This document shows positions 7,930 to 17,320 of a stretch of 64,000 bases of DNA, piece after piece (within the stretch, counting starts at the first letter, position 1; every line of letters starts with the position of its first letter). Under the pieces are notes generated by a model. The model worked only from the letters and a program-made list of their open reading frames with translations, was not told the DNA's origin and did no database searches. A program made the position numbers and the translations under genes. This stretch comes from Alphaproteobacteria bacterium (lineage in GTDB: Bacteria > Myxococcota_A > UBA796 > CAJQPC01), in assembly GCA_020632795.1 (NCBI GenBank), contig JACKEV010000007.1, positions 62,001-126,000 on the forward strand, written 5' to 3'.

Positions 7930-8974
7930 GTACACCCACCTCGTCGGGGGGGATGGGCTGCCCGGGGGTCAGCACCCCTCCATCGTAGACGATCGCGTTG
8001 CGAATAGCAGCGCCAGCGGCCACCGGACAGTCCTCCCAGACGACCGACGCCGAGACCACAGCGTCTCGGCCGATCACGGCACCTCGACCGATAACCGATC
8101 CCGGCCCGACCTGGCACCCCGACTCCAGCACGGCGCCCTGGCCGATCCAGACAGGGGGTATGACTCTGGCCCCATAACCCATGAAAACTTTGGATGAATC
8201 ACCGTACTCGCGCCCACCGAGGACCCCGTATCCAGCCCGCTCGAAGGGGTCGAGGGGCAGCGCCAGCTCGCCCGCCACCGCGAGCTGGTTCGCCCGCAGG
8301 TAGGCCGCCGGGGTGCCGACGTCGAACCAGGTGCCCTCGTGGAGGCGAGCTCCGATGCGGCGATCCGGGACCAGCGTGATGTAGGACTGGCGCACGATGC
8401 AGGCCGGCCCCTGCGCCGGCAGGGGATCGAGGGCGCGCCGGTGCAGGGCGTGGACCCCGGTGAAGTGGGTTCCCCGGTCGACCGGGCCGCGAGGAGGGGC
8501 GGTGGCCTTGCCGATGAGGTCGACGACGACCCCCTCGGCGTCGGCGGCGACGACCCCGTAGGGCTCGCCCCGCTCCAGCCGGCGCAGCGCCATCACGGCG
8601 TCGACGCCCCCCTGGAGCCCGTCGAGCAGGCCCGCGAGGTCGACGTCGCAGAGGATGTCGCCGTTGACCACCACGATCCGGTCCCCGAGCAGGGGCGCGG
8701 CGTCCCGCAGGCCCCCGCCGGTGCCCTGGATCTCGGGCTGCTCGATGGAGACCTGGACCGGCGGGTCCTGGGCGCGGGCCCAGTCCACGATCTGCGCCGC
8801 GAGGTGATGGGCGTTGACGACCACCGGGCGGATGCGGTGGCGGCGGACCAGCGCCAGGGCGTAGTCCAGCATCGGCACCCCGCAGACGGGGACCAGAGGC
8901 TTCGGTCGGTGCAGGGTCAGCGGGCGCAGCCGGGTGCCGAATCCAGCAGCCAGCAGGAACGCAGAGTGAGCCAT
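7916..8974 (-). CDS. Sugar-nucleotide pyrophosphorylase (mannose-1-phosphate guanylyltransferase-like)
   Basis: The protein has about 352 residues. The N-terminal nucleotidyltransferase domain has L-A-A-G-F-G-T-R-L-R-P-L-T and R-P-K-P-L-V-P-V (NTP and sugar-phosphate binding), G-T-G-G-G-L and the N-G-D-I-L metal site. The C-terminal part (from about 245) has hexapeptide-like I/V-G-x-G repeats of a left-handed beta-helix. This architecture makes NDP-sugars (GDP-mannose or similar) for polysaccharide or glycan synthesis; the exact sugar cannot be assigned. ATG at 8974 is chosen over GTG 8983 because it gives the family's usual short N-terminus. It is co-directional and overlapping with the phosphatase gene. 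Confidence 0.85.
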   Translation of the reverse strand: MAHSAFLLAAGFGTRLRPLTLHRPKPLVPVCGVPMLDYALALVRRHRIRPVVVNAHHLAAQIVDWARAQDPPVQVSIEQPEIQGTGGGLRDAAPLLGDRIVVVNGDILCDVDLAGLLDGLQGGVDAVMALRRLERGEPYGVVAADAEGVVVDLIGKATAPPRGPVDRGTHFTGVHALHRRALDPLPAQGPACIVRQSYITLVPDRRIGARLHEGTWFDVGTPAAYLRANQLAVAGELALPLDPFERAGYGVLGGREYGDSSKVFMGYGARVIPPVWIGQGAVLESGCQVGPGSVIGRGAVIGRDAVVSASVVWEDCPVAAGAAIRNAIVYDGGVLTPGQPIPPDEVGVHGGH

Positions 8975-9050
8975 CGGGAGCACCCTACCCGGCGGCGCTC
9001 GCGCCGACCAGGGAAAACCCCGGGTCGAAGCCCGCGGGCGGGAGCGTGAC

Positions 9051-11465
9051 CTACATCAGGGAGCGGGGGTCCACGTCCAGCGCCACGCGCACCCGCGGCC
9101 CGGAGGGTGGAGCGAGGTCCTGGTCCCCCAGCCAGCGGTGGAAGGGGCCGGCGTCGAGGCCCCGCAGCAGGAGCTGATAGCGCCACCGCCCGACCAGCCG
9201 GGGAAGGGCCGCCTGGGCCGGTCCCAGGACCTGGACGCGGCGCCCGTCGGCGGTGGCCCGCAGCCGCCGGGCGATGGTCCAGGCGGCGTTGACCGCCGCG
9301 TCGCGGTCGGCGGCCTCGGTGCGCAGCAGGGCGAGGCGTCCGTAGGGGGGGTAGCGCAGGGGCTTCCGGTGGCGCAGCTCCTCGGCCGCGAAGCCTCTGG
9401 GGTCCCCCAGCAGCTGGAAGACGTAGTGCTCGGGGTGATGGGTCTGGACGAACACGCGGCCGGCGGTGTCCCCCCGGCCGGCCCGGCCCGCGAGCTGGGT
9501 GATGAGGGAGTACGCCCGCTCGGCGGCGCGGAAGTCGGGCATCATCAGGACGTGGTCCACCCCCAGCACGACCGCGAGGTGGACGCCGGGGAAGTCGTGC
9601 CCCTTGGCCACGACCTGGGTGCCGACGAGCAGGCGGGTCTCGCCGTCCCCGAAGGCCCGCAGGATGCGGTGGTGGGCGCCGCGCGCGGCGGTGGTGTCGG
9701 CGTCCATGCGGGCGATGGGCACGTCGGGGAACATGGCGGCGAGGGTCTCCTCGACCTGCTCGGTGCCCCGGCCCAGCACCTCGACCTCGCCGCCGCAGGC
9801 CGGGCAGGCGCTGGCGTAGGGGCGGTGGAAGCCGCAGTAGTGGCAGCTCAGGGTGCGCTGCTTCTGGTGGTAGACCAGCCCCACCCCGCAGCTCGGGCAG
9901 GTGTAGGCGCCGCCGCAGTCGGGGCACTGGACGAAGGTGGCGTAGCCGCGCCGGTTGTAGAGCACGATGGCCTGCCCGCCGGCGGCGAAGCAGGCCCGCA
10001 GCGCCCGCGCCACCCCTGCGGCCACCAGCGGGACCCGGCCGTCGACCCGGGGCTCCTGGTTGAGGTCCACCAGCTCGATCTCGGGGACCGGCCGCGGGGT
10101 GGGGCGCTCCAGCAGCTCCACCCGGCCGTAGCGCCCGCTGTCCGCGTTGAACACCGTCTCCATCGAGGGGGTGGCCGAGCCGAGCACCACCGGGCAGCCC
10201 CGGGCGCGGCCGAGCACCACGGCGAGGTCCCGGGCGTTGTAGCGCACGCCGTCGTCCTGCTTGTAGGAGTCGTCGTGCTCCTCGTCGACGACCAGCAGAC
10301 CGAGGTCGTGGAAGGGGGCGAACAGGGCGGAGCGCGCGCCCACCGCCACCCGGGCCTCGCCCGCCCGGATGCGCCGCCACTCCCGGAGGCGCTGGGCCCC
10401 GGTGAGCCCGGAGTGCAGCACGGCGACGGACTCCCCGAAGCGGGCCCGGAAGCGCCCGGTCAGGAGCGGGGTGAGGCCGATCTCCGGCACGAGCACGAGC
10501 ACCTGCTGGCCGCGCTCCAGCACCGCCGCCGCCGCGCGCAGGTAGACCTCGGTCTTGCCGGAGCCGGTCACCCCGAACAGCAGGTGGGTCTTCGGAGGGC
10601 CCAGGATGGCGTCGACGGCGGCCTGCTGGGCGGGGGTGAGGGTCGGCGGCGCGCGGCGCGCGGGCAGCTCGCCCAGGACCACGGCGTCTCGGCGCTCCCG
10701 CAGCTCCAGGGAGACGAGGCCCAGCTCCTCCAGCCGGCGCAGGGCGGCGTGGGTGTAGGGCCCCTGGGCGGCGACCAGCTCGGCCACCTCGACCTCGCCC
10801 TCGGCCAGGGCGTCGAGCAGCTCGGCCTGGCGCCGGCCCAGGCTGCCCTCCGGGTCCCCCAGGCGCCGCGCGACCCGCGTCATGCCGCCGACCCCGCCGG
10901 CCTCCTCCTGCGTCCGGGAGACCTGATCGCGGCGCACGAGGCGCTCCAGGGCGCGGCCGGCCTCGTCCGCGTCGAGCAGGTCGGAGAGCCGACGCAGCAG
11001 GCCCCGCCGCGTGAGCCCGGGGCGCTTGATGACCTCCCGCAGGACCTCGGCGTCCGCGCCGTCCACCGCGCCGAGGGCCAGGGCGTCCACCCCGGCCTCG
11101 GTGGCCCGGTGCGCCGTGCGGGAGCGGGCCTTCATCGCCGTGGGCAGGGCCGTGGCGATGACCTCGCCCAGGCCGGCCTGGTAGTAGCGGGCGATCCAGC
11201 GGAAGAAGTCGAGCTGGAGGTCGTCGAAGGCGGGCTCGGGGTCCAGGAGCCGGGCGACGGGCTTGAGCTTGTCGGGCGGGCAGCCGGGGTCGGCGATGCG
11301 ATCGAGCACGTAGCCGGTGACCTGGCGCGGCCCGAACGGCACCAGCACCGCGTGGCCCCGGGCGAGCCGATCCTTGAGGCCGGCGGGCACGGCGTAGGTG
11401 AAGGGCTGCTGCACAGGGACAGCGACGGCGATCCGGGCGTAGGGGAGTGCTTCCACGACGCCCAC
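9051..11465 (-). CDS. priA: Primosomal protein N' (replication restart helicase PriA)
   Basis: This is about 804 residues. An N-terminal DNA-binding domain is followed by a superfamily 2 helicase core: Walker A G-V-T-G-S-G-K-T-E-V-Y, D-E-E-H box, G-S-A-T-P-S motif III, then a zinc-binding insert with four CxxC pairs (from C-P-D-C-G-G to C-P-A-C-G-G). The C-terminal helicase lobe includes G-T-Q-V-V-A-K-G-H-D-F and Q-L-A-G-R-A-G-R. All hallmark motifs are intact. PriA reloads the replicative helicase at stalled forks. The start is either GTG 11465 (GGCGGA 6 nt upstream) or GTG 11456; the former is used. It is divergent from an FG-GAP lipoprotein gene and 76 bp upstream of the nucleotidyltransferase start. 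Confidence 0.95.
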   Translation of the reverse strand: MGVVEALPYARIAVAVPVQQPFTYAVPAGLKDRLARGHAVLVPFGPRQVTGYVLDRIADPGCPPDKLKPVARLLDPEPAFDDLQLDFFRWIARYYQAGLGEVIATALPTAMKARSRTAHRATEAGVDALALGAVDGADAEVLREVIKRPGLTRRGLLRRLSDLLDADEAGRALERLVRRDQVSRTQEEAGGVGGMTRVARRLGDPEGSLGRRQAELLDALAEGEVEVAELVAAQGPYTHAALRRLEELGLVSLELRERRDAVVLGELPARRAPPTLTPAQQAAVDAILGPPKTHLLFGVTGSGKTEVYLRAAAAVLERGQQVLVLVPEIGLTPLLTGRFRARFGESVAVLHSGLTGAQRLREWRRIRAGEARVAVGARSALFAPFHDLGLLVVDEEHDDSYKQDDGVRYNARDLAVVLGRARGCPVVLGSATPSMETVFNADSGRYGRVELLERPTPRPVPEIELVDLNQEPRVDGRVPLVAAGVARALRACFAAGGQAIVLYNRRGYATFVQCPDCGGAYTCPSCGVGLVYHQKQRTLSCHYCGFHRPYASACPACGGEVEVLGRGTEQVEETLAAMFPDVPIARMDADTTAARGAHHRILRAFGDGETRLLVGTQVVAKGHDFPGVHLAVVLGVDHVLMMPDFRAAERAYSLITQLAGRAGRGDTAGRVFVQTHHPEHYVFQLLGDPRGFAAEELRHRKPLRYPPYGRLALLRTEAADRDAAVNAAWTIARRLRATADGRRVQVLGPAQAALPRLVGRWRYQLLLRGLDAGPFHRWLGDQDLAPPSGPRVRVALDVDPRSLM

Positions 11466-11600
11466 GCTGTATCCGCCCGCGGGGGGGACGGCTGCCCGCA
11501 GCCGGCCAGGATCTGTCCGGGGGTGAGCCTGGCGCCCGCCGGGGGAGCCCCGGACGCACGGATTGGCTATAGTGAGCCGGATAGCGACTCGAGGGTTGGT

Positions 11601-13241
11601 TTGCGTCGTCTCTGGCTGGTCTGCGTCCTGCCCGGCTGTGTCTGGATCTCCGATGAGACCCTCCAGCAGCGCGTCGATCAGGACGGCGACGGCGTCTACA
11701 TGATGGGCTACCACGACGGCACCGACTGCGACGACCACGACCCCGAGTTCTCCGACCCGCTGACCTTCTACGCCGACGCGGATGGCGACGGCTACGGCGA
11801 CCCCGACAACCCCACCGAGGCCTGCGCGCAGCCCGAGGGCTACGTGGTGGACGCCCTGGACTGCGACGACAGCGACGCGGGCGTGTACCCCGGGGCGGTC
11901 GAGATCTGCTCCGATGGCAAGGACAACGACTGCGACGGCCTGACCTGCCTGCCCCCCGGCACCTACGCGATGCCCCTGGGGGCCAGCCTGGAGGACCTCG
12001 ACCTGGGCGGCTCGGAGATGGACTTCGCGCTGCACGACGGCGACTTCCTCCTCGGCGTGCCCCGCTCCGACGGCACGGGGGCGGCCTGGCGCTTCCCTGT
12101 CCCCCTCGACGGGGAGGTCGCCACCGCTGACGCCGCCGGTGTGGCTGTGGGCGACCCGGAGTCCGCGATGGGCGGCTCGGTCGCCCTGGGTGACCTGACC
12201 GGCGACGGTGTGCCGGAGGTCGTGGTCGGCGCCCCGGGCCTGGAGACCTTCGGCGGCTACCTCGACGGCGGGGGCCTCACCGTCTTCACCGGGCCCCTCA
12301 GCGGCAGCCTGGCGATGTCGGACGCGGTCCTGCTCATCGAGGGCAGCGACGATGAGGAGCGCCTGGGCTCCCAGGTCATGGTGCTGCCCGACTTCGACGG
12401 CGACGGCCTGAACGACCTGCTGGTGGGCGCCTCCGGGTTCGACGGCGGCTCCTTCGGGCAGATCCCCAACGTCGGCGCCTGGCTGTTCGTGCCGGGCACC
12501 ACCACGGGCAGCCTGGGGTCCGCCGCGTTCTCCCTGGGCATCGAGGGCTCCGAGGTCTGGAACACCGCGCGCCGGCCCCCCGCGCTGGCCGACTTCGACG
12601 GCACCGGCGACCTCTCCCTCGTCCTGCCGGCGGTCAGCCCGGCCTCCAACGAGGACGCCGGCGCGGTCTTCATCCTGGACTACCCCATCTCGGGCCCCGG
12701 CTTCATCGAGGACAGCCCCCGCACCATCCGGGGCTCGGGCACCCTCGACCAGGGCTTCGCCCACGACATCGCGGTCGGCGACCTCAACGGCGACGGCCAG
12801 GATGACCTCTTCATCGGCGCCCCCGGCGACTTGCTGGAGTTGGGCGCGGTCTACGTGTTCTACGGGGGCCCGGGGGTCCGGAACACCGACAACCAGGCCG
12901 ACCTCGTGCTGCGCGGGGACACCGAGGGCGAGCGCATGGGGGCGGCGGTGGCCTTCGGCGCGGACCTCGACGGCGACGAGGGCGGGGAGCTGGTGGTCGG
13001 CGTACCTGGCGGGGCCGCAGGCGCGGGGCGGGTCTACGTCTACCTGGAGGCCATCCAGGGCACGGCCGACGGCTCCGACGCCGGCTACATCCTCACCGCG
13101 CCGGCCGGCGTGGTGGACATGGGCACCTGGCTCGCAGCCGGGATCGACCTCAACGGCGACGGCTTCCGGGACGCCGTCGTCGGCGGACGGGATGACCTCG
13201 GACAGGGCGTCGTCCTGCTCGCGGTGGGCGGCTCGCTATAG
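11601..13241 (+). CDS. DCDD-repeat / FG-GAP repeat lipoprotein
   Basis: A TTG start at 11601 has GAGGG 5 nt upstream and gives a 546-residue lipoprotein (lipobox L-P-G-C, Cys12). Residues about 25-115 hold two Asp/Cys-rich repeats of the MopE type (D-C-D-D, N-D-C-D-G), predicted to bind Ca or other metals. The rest is about six FG-GAP repeats (D-L-T-G-D-G, D-F-D-G-D-G, D-L-N-G-D-G-x-D-D) that would form an integrin-alpha-like beta-propeller with Ca sites. It is probably a surface lipoprotein. It is related in architecture to the two lipoproteins at 23.2-27.7 kb but shorter, and has an unusual TTG start. Role unknown; adhesion or metal binding is inference. Confidence 0.8.
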   Translation: MRRLWLVCVLPGCVWISDETLQQRVDQDGDGVYMMGYHDGTDCDDHDPEFSDPLTFYADADGDGYGDPDNPTEACAQPEGYVVDALDCDDSDAGVYPGAVEICSDGKDNDCDGLTCLPPGTYAMPLGASLEDLDLGGSEMDFALHDGDFLLGVPRSDGTGAAWRFPVPLDGEVATADAAGVAVGDPESAMGGSVALGDLTGDGVPEVVVGAPGLETFGGYLDGGGLTVFTGPLSGSLAMSDAVLLIEGSDDEERLGSQVMVLPDFDGDGLNDLLVGASGFDGGSFGQIPNVGAWLFVPGTTTGSLGSAAFSLGIEGSEVWNTARRPPALADFDGTGDLSLVLPAVSPASNEDAGAVFILDYPISGPGFIEDSPRTIRGSGTLDQGFAHDIAVGDLNGDGQDDLFIGAPGDLLELGAVYVFYGGPGVRNTDNQADLVLRGDTEGERMGAAVAFGADLDGDEGGELVVGVPGGAAGAGRVYVYLEAIQGTADGSDAGYILTAPAGVVDMGTWLAAGIDLNGDGFRDAVVGGRDDLGQGVVLLAVGGSL

Positions 13242-13381
13242 GCGCGGGCCCAGCCCCACAGCGCCAGGGGAATGAGGACGGGGATTCAACGAAACACGAC
13301 CGAAGAGAGTACGAGTTGGTTGTTTCATGAAGAAAATTTCGCCTGAATCGTGTCACGTATCCTTCGTCAAGAGGTGACCCC

Positions 13382-13672
13382 ATGTATGGCATCGGCCACT
13401 GGACGTTCCTGACCAACCACGCCCACGTCCTCCTGTGCATCGCCCGGGACCCTGACCTTCGCCTGCGCGAGATCGCAGAGCTGGTGGGCATCACCGAGCG
13501 CGCCGCCCAGCGCATCGTCCGCGAGCTGGCGGACGAGGGTTACGTGGAGATCACCCGGACGGGCCGACGCAACCACTACACCGTGCTCGCGGACCAGCCG
13601 CTGCGCCACCCGGTCGAGGCGGGCACGTCCGTCCACGACCTCATCCTCCTGGCGGTGGGCGTCAAGGTCTGA
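13382..13672 (+). CDS. Small winged helix-turn-helix regulator (MarR-like)
   Basis: This 96-residue protein is almost only a winged helix: W-T-F-L-T-N-H-A-H-V-L-L-C-I-A, then L-R-E-I-A-E-L-V-G-I-T-E-R-A-A-Q-R-I-V as recognition helix, then Y-V-E-I-T-R-T-G-R-R-N-H-Y as the wing. GAGG stands 7 nt before the ATG. I recognise the family from other bacteria and haloarchaea, where such single-domain regulators are common but little studied. Upstream (13282-13356) is an AT-richer patch likely to hold the promoter. The gene overlaps the convergent diheme lipoprotein gene by 11 bp. Target unknown. Confidence 0.8.
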   Translation: MYGIGHWTFLTNHAHVLLCIARDPDLRLREIAELVGITERAAQRIVRELADEGYVEITRTGRRNHYTVLADQPLRHPVEAGTSVHDLILLAVGVKV

Positions 13673-15209
13673 CCCGGATCCAGGCCGGGCCCACCGCGAC
13701 CGCGCCGGTCGGGGTGTCCAGCTCGGCGCTGCGGACGGCCTGCTGGTCGCTCAGGCCCCACACCGGGTCCCGCCCGGCGGTGAAGCCCTGCTCCTGGACC
13801 ACCGCGTCCACCACCGCGTTGAGGGCCTGCGCGCGCTCCGGGCTCGGCCACATCAGGGAGAGCGGGTCGGCGGCCAGGACCTCGGCGTGCTCGGGCCGCA
13901 CCCTCCCCTGCGCGTCCAGCAGCCGGTCGGCCAGCTCGGCGTTGGCGGCGAAGTCGTCGGCGGCCCCGGCGCGCTCCAGCCAGAGCCGGTACTCCCCCTG
14001 GCCGTCGCCCCGGACCGGCTCAGGGATGGGCGCGGCCTCGGGGTCGAGTTGCCAGGCCCAGCCGGCCTCGCCGGGCAGCTTTCGGGAGAAGGAGAAGGCG
14101 CTGTCGGTGGTCACGCCCACGCCGCCGTGGCAGCCGGTGCAGAACGCGGTCTCTTCGTCGGTCTGGGGGCGCAGAGCGCCGTCGGCGTCCTCGATGAAGC
14201 CGGAGAGCAGCCACCCCACGCCGTTGCCCATGCCGCGCTCGCCGTCCCCCTGGGGGGCCTCGACGCGGTCGGGGAAGGCCTGGGCCTCCCGGGCCTCGGC
14301 CAGGGCGGCCTCCTCCAAGGCTCCGGCGCCCAGCCAGCGGGCCTTGCGCATGTAGCGCAGCTCGCGCATGCGGGGGGCGGGCCCCACGGCGTCTCCGTCG
14401 ACCTGCAGGTAGCGCAGGCTGTGGGCCAGCTCGGTGCCCTCCGGGTAGAGCCCGGGCGCGGCGGGCAGGCCGCGGGCGTCGCCGACGTAGCCCAGGCCGC
14501 GCCGGGGCACGACCTGCCGGGCCTCGCCCAACGTGCCGTCCCCGTCCAGGTCGACGCCCAGCGCGGCCTCGTCCTGGGGCGGGACGTCCACCGGGTCGCG
14601 GGTGACGAGGGCCTCCACGACGGCCAGGTTCAGCGCGTAGACGTCGAGATCGTCCTGTCCATCGGCCTGACGGAAGGGCGCGGGCAGGCGGATGAGGGCG
14701 TCTCCCACCGCGCCGTTGGAGGGCCAGAAGCCGGGCATGGGCGCGTAGCGGTAGGCCCGCCAACCGGTGGGTCGGCCCTCGGGGTCGCGGTCGAAGCCCG
14801 CCGCGTCGAGGGCGTAGGCCACATCCGGGACCCAGCCGGCCCAGCCCGCCGGCAGGGCGTCCGCCAGCAGGTTGCGGGTCCCGTCGAGGTAGTTGCTCAC
14901 CTCCACCGCCACGCCCCCCTCCGCGATGGCCGCGCTGCGGTCCGCGAAGAGGTTCGTCCATGGGTTTGTCCGGGCGTCCCGGGGGAAGGCGCGCAGGACC
15001 TGCAGGTCGGTGTCGTTGAGGTAGTTGGGGCTGCGGCCCCGGACGTGGCAGGCGAAGCAGGGGTTCCGCCCGGTGGGGGCGGTCTCGGCGTAGCAGGCCG
15101 GGGGGATGTGCGCGGTGCGGTTCTCCCGCCGCGCCGGGACCCCCTCCTCAGGGAGGTCCGGCGCCGGGGGCTCCGCGGGCCCGCAGGCCAGCAGCAGCAG
15201 GGCCAGCAT
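13662..15209 (-). CDS. Diheme cytochrome c-like lipoprotein
   Basis: The 515-residue protein begins with a short lipoprotein signal (M-L-A-L-L-L-L-A-C, Cys9). Two CxxCH heme-attachment motifs are visible: C-F-A-C-H near residue 51 and C-T-G-C-H near residue 358. This pattern indicates a periplasmic or surface c-type cytochrome with two hemes far apart in sequence; no peroxidase or other enzyme family is recognised. It starts 3 bp after the stop of the PhoX-like gene, so the two are almost surely one transcript. Electron transfer is inferred from the motifs. The function of the large inter-heme region is unknown. Confidence 0.7.
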   Translation of the reverse strand: MLALLLLACGPAEPPAPDLPEEGVPARRENRTAHIPPACYAETAPTGRNPCFACHVRGRSPNYLNDTDLQVLRAFPRDARTNPWTNLFADRSAAIAEGGVAVEVSNYLDGTRNLLADALPAGWAGWVPDVAYALDAAGFDRDPEGRPTGWRAYRYAPMPGFWPSNGAVGDALIRLPAPFRQADGQDDLDVYALNLAVVEALVTRDPVDVPPQDEAALGVDLDGDGTLGEARQVVPRRGLGYVGDARGLPAAPGLYPEGTELAHSLRYLQVDGDAVGPAPRMRELRYMRKARWLGAGALEEAALAEAREAQAFPDRVEAPQGDGERGMGNGVGWLLSGFIEDADGALRPQTDEETAFCTGCHGGVGVTTDSAFSFSRKLPGEAGWAWQLDPEAAPIPEPVRGDGQGEYRLWLERAGAADDFAANAELADRLLDAQGRVRPEHAEVLAADPLSLMWPSPERAQALNAVVDAVVQEQGFTAGRDPVWGLSDQQAVRSAELDTPTGAVAVGPAWIRVRP

Positions 15210-15212
15210 CGC

Positions 15213-17210
15213 TCACTCGACAGCCAGCGACGGGAACGGCCCGATGTACCCATCATACGCCTCGGCGTCGAGCGGGTCCTCCAGGCGGTCCTCGTCGGAC
15301 TCGCCGTAGGGGTGCTGGATGACGCTCTTGATGTAGGACCAGCCGTTGATGTCCGCGTAGAAGTACGGTGAGGTGGTCTCCGAGCCGTAGGGGGTGGTCT
15401 GGATGCGGTCCAGGGTGCCCGCCCGCAGGTCGTAGGCCCACAGCACGTCGTTCTGATGGTTGTCGGTGTCCTCGCCGACGATGAGGACCTGATACCCGGG
15501 GATGTACGTCAGGTTGTCGGGGTTGGAGACGTTGTTCACCGAGCAGGCGTTGCCATGGTAGTCGCTGGACTCGGGGTACTCGATCATCACCCCCGCCAGC
15601 AGCGGGTAGATCTTCGCGGCGACGTACTCGCTGCCGATCGTGGCGTTCGGGGCCAGGTCGACGGCGTAGACCGCGCCGCAGTCGTTCCACGCCAGGCGGA
15701 CGTCGTCGTCCCGGCCCTCGTCGTAGCGGGGGTTCTCGCTGCCGCTGCGGGCGTAGCTCTCCATGCCCCGCTCGATCTCGGAGATCGCCAGGTAGAGGCG
15801 GTTGTGGTCGGGGTCGTAGGTGACGCCCTCCTCCTTGCGCAGCTCCAAGGTCGCGCCGAGGTAGTCGGCGTAGCGGTCGGTCTCCAGCCGGGAGGCCGCC
15901 AGCGCCATGCCGCTGCGCAGGCTGAGGCACTCCAGGTCGTGCTCGGCGGCGTTGACGGAGGTGTAGCCCTCGGGGCACAGGCCGTCCTCGGGCTCGGTGG
16001 CGTCGAAGATGTCGGAGAACTCGATGTTGTCGGCGAACAGGGCCTCGACCTCGGCGTCGGTGGCGTGGCCCAGGGAGATCCACTCCAGGTCCGCCGCGCC
16101 CGCGCCGATGTCGCTGGTCTGGTACCACTTCATCGCGTAGAGGGTCCCCGCGCTCAGGTCCCCGGGGGCGTCCGCGATGTACATGAAGAAGCCGACGTTG
16201 GTGCCGTCGTCGGTGATGTAGACGGTCTGCTCGTCGGGCATCACGTAGGACAGCTCGATGCTGAGGCGCCCCATGCTGTAGTGCTTGGTGACCTGGACGC
16301 TGCCGCCGGTGGAGACCTCGACCTCGGTGGCGAAGCCGTGGTGGTAGGGGTGGAAGCCCGCGTCGACGACGTCCTCGAGGGTGACGTTGTCGGGCTCGCC
16401 GTCCTCGTCGGCGTCGGTGTAGATGTCGAAGCCGTAGTACCGGAGCTGCGGCTGGGTGTAGACGTCGATCTCCGAGAAGACCTCGGCCTCCTCCCAGCCC
16501 CGGGCGTCGGGGGGATACTCCTCGCCGCCGAGGTGGGTGTTCCAGGGGGTCACCGAGCCCGCGCAGGGGGTGTAGAGGCCGTAGACGCCGGACATGTCGA
16601 TGTTCTGCGTCGACACAGCGGTCAGCGCGCCGGTGGTGGCGTCCTGGTTCAGCTCGGTCAGGTACATCGCGCCCGGGGCGGTCTCGAAGTGGGTGACCGA
16701 CCACAGGCTGCCGTCGGTGAGCTGCAGGATGGAGGAGAAGTCGGTGCCGACGGACACGTAGTCCACGCCGTCCTCGTCCTGGACGGGGGCGCCGTCGATG
16801 TCGAAGATCTGGCCGAAGGTGCCGGTGCTGTTGACCGTCTCGCCGCCGCGCAGGATGGTGTGGAAGCCGATGTCGACCGCCTCGCCGCCGACCCAGGCCT
16901 GGCTCGACGACAGCACGCTGCGCTTCTCGTCGTCGGTGCGGGGGAAGGCGACGTCGGCGAAGCGCAGGGTCAGCAGGTGGCGGCCGTCCTCGCCGTCCTG
17001 ACCGTTCTGGCCGTCCGTTCCGTTCTGGCCGTTCTGTCCGTTCTGACCATCCAGCCCGTTCTGGCCATTCTGACCGTTCTGACCATCCAGTCCGTCGACG
17101 CCGTCGACGCCGTCGACGCCGGAGGTGCCGTCGGCGCCAGGGGGGCCTTCGCAGCCCACGGCGATCAGGCCGAGCAGGAGGAGGAGGCGACCATCAGAGG
17201 TAGGGGACAT
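15213..17210 (-). CDS. PhoX-like (DUF839) lipoprotein with collagen-like Gly-X-Y repeats
   Basis: The frame continues upstream, but ATG 17210 (GGAG 9 nt upstream) gives a clean lipoprotein signal with lipobox A-V-G-C (Cys20), so the product is 665 residues. Residues 22-76 are 18 uninterrupted Gly-X-Y triplets (GPP, GAD, GVD, GQN, GTD...), a collagen-like stalk. The rest resembles the PhoX/DUF839 phosphatase family, with segments such as Y-D-P-D-H-N-R-L-Y-L-A, N-P-D-N-L and V-G-E-D-T-D. PhoX enzymes are Ca/Fe-dependent alkaline phosphatases, normally Tat-exported; here export is by lipoprotein signal. Whether all metal ligands are kept I cannot verify. It is followed directly by the diheme lipoprotein gene. 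Confidence 0.75.
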   Translation of the reverse strand: MSPTSDGRLLLLLGLIAVGCEGPPGADGTSGVDGVDGVDGLDGQNGQNGQNGLDGQNGQNGQNGTDGQNGQDGEDGRHLLTLRFADVAFPRTDDEKRSVLSSSQAWVGGEAVDIGFHTILRGGETVNSTGTFGQIFDIDGAPVQDEDGVDYVSVGTDFSSILQLTDGSLWSVTHFETAPGAMYLTELNQDATTGALTAVSTQNIDMSGVYGLYTPCAGSVTPWNTHLGGEEYPPDARGWEEAEVFSEIDVYTQPQLRYYGFDIYTDADEDGEPDNVTLEDVVDAGFHPYHHGFATEVEVSTGGSVQVTKHYSMGRLSIELSYVMPDEQTVYITDDGTNVGFFMYIADAPGDLSAGTLYAMKWYQTSDIGAGAADLEWISLGHATDAEVEALFADNIEFSDIFDATEPEDGLCPEGYTSVNAAEHDLECLSLRSGMALAASRLETDRYADYLGATLELRKEEGVTYDPDHNRLYLAISEIERGMESYARSGSENPRYDEGRDDDVRLAWNDCGAVYAVDLAPNATIGSEYVAAKIYPLLAGVMIEYPESSDYHGNACSVNNVSNPDNLTYIPGYQVLIVGEDTDNHQNDVLWAYDLRAGTLDRIQTTPYGSETTSPYFYADINGWSYIKSVIQHPYGESDEDRLEDPLDAEAYDGYIGPFPSLAVE
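16983..17147 (-). repeat. Collagen-like Gly-X-Y coding repeat
   Basis: A 9-nt periodic DNA repeat encodes 18 Gly-X-Y triplets dominated by GQN and GVD/GLD. It has no spacers and is in frame with the lipoprotein, so it is a protein repeat and not a CRISPR. Triplet number could vary by slippage. Confidence 0.85.
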
Positions 17211-17301
17211 ACGATGCGCTCCGGTGTTGCCTGCGGCGGGCGCAGGCGGGTGGGTGCGCATGTCGTATCGGCGCCCTGTGACGCCTCCGGGCTGGCTCGG
17301 T

Positions 17302-17320
17302 GATTCCTTCGGACGGAATC
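17302..17320. promoter_or_regulatory. Inverted repeat in divergent promoter region
   Basis: GATTCC-TTCGGAC-GGAATC is a perfect 6-bp inverted repeat with partly paired centre. It lies in the 227-bp region between the PhoX-like gene (start 17210) and the divergent membrane protein gene (start 17438). It is a candidate operator for either gene; no family of regulator can be assigned. TATACT at 17401-17406 is a possible -10 for the rightward gene, without a convincing -35. Confidence 0.35.

Noticed and set aside
9138..11600. Long plus-strand frame opposite priA
   Set aside because: Only its last part (from 11601) is a real gene; the rest is the complement of priA, which has every expected motif.
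16983..17147. Short regular repeats resembling a CRISPR array
   Set aside because: The period is 9 nt with no spacers and it is in frame as Gly-X-Y codons.
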